Virus record (IMG/VR): IMGVR_UViG_3300046002_000386
Location: 1 to 24,884 of that record
DNA length: 24,884 bases
Source: a virus
Strand: one strand, 5' to 3'
Numbering within the stretch: the stretch's first letter is position 1; each line of letters starts with the position of its first letter. The position numbers and the translations under genes were made by a program. Positions 21,784-24,884 of this stretch are shown piece after piece. Under the pieces are notes generated by a model. That model made no database searches. It had not been told where the DNA came from and worked only from the letters and a program-made list of their open reading frames with translations.

Positions 21784-23061
21784 ATGCAACCAATAAACTA
21801 TAACTTAGATGTTGCAAACCCGTTTCAGGCGGCATTGCAAGGCTATCAAACTGGCGCAGGAATCCAGCAAGTGCAACAAGCACAGCAAGATCAAATGCTA
21901 AAGCAGCAACAGCAGCAACAGGCCATGCAAGCGCAACAAAATGAACAAGCGCGGGTTACTGCTATTCATCAAAAATACGCTAATTTTAAAGGGGAAATGA
22001 CCCCAATGAATGCAATTGAGTTTGCATCTACAATGCCTGCCCCAATGGTAACGGCGCTTAAAGATCAATTTGCAGCACTAGGGGCAGAGGCAGGCAAAAA
22101 ACAACTAGGGAATATGGCTGGCATTTTGTCTGCTTTAAAAACAAATCCAGATATTGCGCAAAACTTAATTCAGCAAAAAATAGATGCAGCTACTAATAGC
22201 GGAAATACGCAAGAAGCGGCATCGTTTAAAGCATTGCAAGACATAGCTAAAACTAACCCAGTGCAAGCATATAACGCTTTAACACCATTAGTGGCAGCAC
22301 TTGGCAAAGAAGGTCAAGATATGCTAGCGTCTGTATATGGCGCTGAAAAAACAGGCGTAGAAATTCGCAAACTAACGGCTGAAGCTGAACAAAAAGAATT
22401 AGAAGCAAAATTTGCGCCACAAATGGCGCAAGCAACATTACAAAAATTATTAACAGATACAGATGTTGCTAAACAAAATGCGCGTGTTAATGCTATAAAT
22501 GCACAAATATCACGCGAAGGCAATGATTTAAAACGTCAAGAATTACAGTTAAAACTTGATGATGCAAAAAAAACACGAGATTCAATTATTCGTGAAAAAG
22601 CAGCAGATATTGAAATAGCACGATCAAGCATGGATAATATGCTTAATACAGCAGATAGAATTTTAGCCACTCCAAAATCAGTAGTTGGGTCAGCGGCTGG
22701 ACCAGTGTCATCACTTATTCCAACAACATCACAATCAACAGCAGATTTTGAAGCATTAGTTGAAACATTAGGTTCTCAGGCATTTATGGCACAAATACCC
22801 AATATAAAAGGAATGGGCGCTTTATCTGATGCAGAGGGTAAAAAATTACAAGCGGCATTGCAAAATTTTAGTTTGAAACAATCGCCAGAACAATTGGTGC
22901 GCAATGTAAAAGAAGCGCAACGGTTAATTTTAAAAGCACGTTCAACATTATCAAACCGTTATGGTGTTGAAGAAAGCATGCCAGATAGACCGGCAGCAAG
23001 TCAGCGTGGAACACCTACAGCGCCAGCAGCAGGTCAACGTAACGTAACCGTAGATTATTGA
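21784..23061 (+). CDS. Ejection protein 2 (P22 gp20-position)
   Basis: 425 aa, against about 470 in P22 gp20. The N-terminus is PFQAALQGYQTGAGIQQVQQ followed by a glutamine-rich coiled stretch. The middle is helical with long charged helices (LTAEAEQKELEAKFAPQMAQ, LKRQELQLKLDDAKKTRDSI). A conserved-looking C-terminal domain contains TADFEALVETLGSQAFMAQI and IKGMGALSDAEGKKLQAALQ. This last block is typical of ejection or internal virion proteins. The DNA is more AT-rich than the preceding structural genes. It probably forms a soluble or periplasmic part of the conduit together with the flanking proteins. Confidence 0.75.
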   Translation: MQPINYNLDVANPFQAALQGYQTGAGIQQVQQAQQDQMLKQQQQQQAMQAQQNEQARVTAIHQKYANFKGEMTPMNAIEFASTMPAPMVTALKDQFAALGAEAGKKQLGNMAGILSALKTNPDIAQNLIQQKIDAATNSGNTQEAASFKALQDIAKTNPVQAYNALTPLVAALGKEGQDMLASVYGAEKTGVEIRKLTAEAEQKELEAKFAPQMAQATLQKLLTDTDVAKQNARVNAINAQISREGNDLKRQELQLKLDDAKKTRDSIIREKAADIEIARSSMDNMLNTADRILATPKSVVGSAAGPVSSLIPTTSQSTADFEALVETLGSQAFMAQIPNIKGMGALSDAEGKKLQAALQNFSLKQSPEQLVRNVKEAQRLILKARSTLSNRYGVEESMPDRPAASQRGTPTAPAAGQRNVTVDY

Positions 23062-23062
23062 T

Positions 23063-24884
23063 ATGCCATATTCAATCACTACCAAAGATGGCATTACCAT
23101 CAACAACATACCTGACGATGTACAGCCAGATTCGGCAGATTTAAAAGCGAGAGTGGCACAAATACGGTCAAGTACATTAGAGCAAGCACCAGCGCAAGAA
23201 GTGCAAGAACCTAGCATGATGCAAGACATTGCGGCAGGTGCAGCGCGTGGTTTAGCACCTATAGCCGGTGGTGCAGCATTAGGCGCAGCTATGGGCGCAC
23301 CTTTGGCCGGTGTTGGCGCAATACCTGGCGCAATAGCTGGCGCAGGTGCAAGCGCATTAGCGCAAATGGTAGGCGACCCAGTTATTAACGCGGTGAACAA
23401 ACTTACAGGAAGCACGTTTGCAACGCCTACAGAGGCCATTGAAGGCCTACTAACCGCAGCAGGTATGCCAAGGGTACAAACCGAAGCAGGGCGCATTGCA
23501 CAAACAACGGCGGCCGGTGCAGGTTTAGGCGGAGGCTTTGCGGCGGCAGGTAAAACATTACAGGCCGCAGCAGCATCGCCATTAGGCAAGGCTGTTGGCG
23601 GTGCTATTGCAGCGCAACCAGTGGCGCAGGTTACAGGTGGTGCAGGTGCAGGTTTAGCAGGTCAAATGGCGCAAGAATCAGGTGCAGGTACAGGCGGTCA
23701 AATTGCAGCTAGTTTGTTAGGCGGTGTAGTCGGTGGAGCATTGCCATTTGCAAAGCAAATAGGTAAAACAGCACAAACAGCAACACAGGCCACAGCACAA
23801 TCAGCAGCTAAGGCTTTGGCACCACCTCAGGCTGGCATTAGCACCAGCAGGGCATTGGTGCCGGTTAAAGAGTCTTTGCAAAGCATCGGCGCTACTATCA
23901 AAGGTAAAATTAGTCCTGAAAAACAGCAAGCCATAAAGCAGCAATTATTGACACAGCCTGATTCAGTGGAAACTGTAGGTTTTAAATTGTCAGGTTCGCA
24001 AGTGGTGCCGGATAATTTAGCTAATGAAACCATTAAGCAAGGCTGGAAAGATGGAACCATAGCTAGCATTAAAACGGCTTCAGATGCTGATAAAACAAAA
24101 ATGCAGCAAATGTTAAACATTTTTAAAATGGGCGAAAAAAGCGAAAAATTCAGAGCTATGAATAGACCTGCTGACATTTTAGGTAAATCAGTAGATAGTC
24201 GTGTGCAATTTTTGGTAAACACTAAAAACCAAGCAGGCAAAGAAATAGATCAAATTGCACAAACACAATTAAAAGGACAACCAATTAATTATGACCCTGC
24301 AATTAATTCATTTATTGATGATTTAAACCAGTTAGGCGTGCAAGTTGTGATGGATGATAAAGGCGTAGCAAAAGCTGTATTAACCGGCTCTGACATTCAA
24401 GGTGACAAAGCAGCGCAACGTATTTTAAACGCAACCTTGGAGCGTTTAAGCACTACTAAGGCACCAGATGCTTATGGTTTACATACGGCCAAACGGTTTA
24501 TTGACACACAGGTCAGCTATGGTAAAAAAAGTTTAGCATCGCCATTAACTACGCAAGCAGAGCGCACCTTAAAAAATTTACGCAAAAACCTAAACCAAAC
24601 TTTAGGAGATCAATTTGAAAATTATCGCGTAGCAAATACAAAGTATGCGGATTCAATTACCGCACTTGATGATATGCAAAAAGCGGCAGGTACAAAATTA
24701 GATTTTGATTCTCCAAACGCTGATAAAGCCTTTGGTACTGCAATGCGTAAATTGTTAAGCAATTATGGCTCACGCGCTAACATGATTGATGCTTTGGATG
24801 AAGTAAACAAAATATCGGCCAAATATGGAATGAAAATAGATGATGATGTAATCAATCAAGTTATTTTTGTAAATGAATTAGATC
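23063..24884 (+). CDS. Ejection protein 3 (P22 gp16-position), runs off the window
   Basis: At least 607 codons without a stop to the last base, so the 3' end is missing; P22 gp16 is 609 aa. The ATG follows the stop of ejection protein 2 by 1 nt. The start MPYSITTKDGITINNIPDDV with DSADLKARVAQIR is a signature I recognise from phage ejection proteins. Residues about 56-230 are Gly/Ala-rich and hydrophobic (GGAALGAAMGAPLAGVGAIP, GGAGAGLAGQMAQ), suited to insertion in a membrane. From about 260 the protein becomes charged and helical (TLKNLRKNLNQTLGDQFENY, NVAN-like segments, YGSRANMIDALDEVNKISAK). No lytic transglycosylase motif is seen in the part present. Confidence 0.8.
   Translation, partial: MPYSITTKDGITINNIPDDVQPDSADLKARVAQIRSSTLEQAPAQEVQEPSMMQDIAAGAARGLAPIAGGAALGAAMGAPLAGVGAIPGAIAGAGASALAQMVGDPVINAVNKLTGSTFATPTEAIEGLLTAAGMPRVQTEAGRIAQTTAAGAGLGGGFAAAGKTLQAAAASPLGKAVGGAIAAQPVAQVTGGAGAGLAGQMAQESGAGTGGQIAASLLGGVVGGALPFAKQIGKTAQTATQATAQSAAKALAPPQAGISTSRALVPVKESLQSIGATIKGKISPEKQQAIKQQLLTQPDSVETVGFKLSGSQVVPDNLANETIKQGWKDGTIASIKTASDADKTKMQQMLNIFKMGEKSEKFRAMNRPADILGKSVDSRVQFLVNTKNQAGKEIDQIAQTQLKGQPINYDPAINSFIDDLNQLGVQVVMDDKGVAKAVLTGSDIQGDKAAQRILNATLERLSTTKAPDAYGLHTAKRFIDTQVSYGKKSLASPLTTQAERTLKNLRKNLNQTLGDQFENYRVANTKYADSITALDDMQKAAGTKLDFDSPNADKAFGTAMRKLLSNYGSRANMIDALDEVNKISAKYGMKIDDDVINQVIFVNELD

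Noticed and set aside
22951-23589. 212-codon open frame on the minus strand
   Set aside because: It is antisense to the ejection proteins, and its Ala/Pro-rich translation is what the Gly/Ala-rich codons of the plus strand give when read backwards.
1-24884. tRNA genes, CRISPR arrays, insertion sequences, integrase or attachment sites
   Set aside because: By eye I found no cloverleaf with a GTTCRA-type arm, no regularly spaced direct repeats outside the fibre gene, no transposase and no integrase. A tRNA scan could still find something I missed.

Overview
The window is a stretch of a P22-like podovirus genome (tailed dsDNA phage, or the prophage form of one). The portal, scaffold, coat, gp4-like, gp10-like and three ejection-type genes occur in the P22 order and with similar lengths. 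Base composition is moderate to AT-leaning, and many accessory proteins are of types I associate with phages of beta- and gammaproteobacteria. That host guess is inference: no host gene, integrase, tRNA or attachment site is visible.

Layout. (1) Positions 30-2042, minus strand: a compact early operon with a Sak4/RecA-like ATPase, a MazG-like all-alpha NTP pyrophosphohydrolase, a small unknown protein and a DUF669-type protein, i.e. a recombination/nucleotide module. (2) Positions 2043-2154: a divergent regulatory region with a 15-bp palindrome overlapping -10-like hexamers for both directions. (3) Positions 2155-5113, plus strand: a 56-aa Cro-sized XRE/HTH gene, a TOPRIM primase/RepA-type helicase, and two small genes that both resemble the C-terminal domain usually fused to this primase family. 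A 193-nt stretch (4118-4310) with a good sigma-70-type promoter and two hairpins separates the primase body from the first of them. (4) Positions 5153-7652: terminase small and large subunits, with a three-gene cassette between them that has its own candidate promoter and includes a 53-aa single-membrane-span protein. (5) Positions 7654-12972: portal, scaffold, coat, three small head genes and a gp4-like head-closure protein. (6) Positions 12981-18036: five fibre or surface proteins inserted between gp4 and gp10, ending in a 665-aa fibre with an S74 intramolecular chaperone. (7) Positions 18017-24884: gp10-like tail accessory protein, a coiled-coil/knob protein in the tail-needle position, a small beta protein, a cupin, and three ejection proteins; the last runs off the window.

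How it fits together: the leftward operon and the primase/helicase supply replication and recombination. Terminase packages DNA through the portal into a coat shell built on the scaffold. gp4, gp10 and the needle-like protein close the neck, the fibres find the host, and the ejection proteins probably build the DNA conduit. No lysis gene, CI-type repressor or integrase was recognised, so lifestyle cannot be decided here.

Most unusual points: the apparently detached and duplicated primase C-terminal domain with its promoter-bearing insert; the palindromic divergent switch with a Cro-sized regulator but no visible repressor; the accessory cassette between the terminase genes; and the needle-position protein with a predicted globular knob. 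Several real genes are short or run off the edge (2155-2325, 6271-6432, 11960-12103, 23063-24884).
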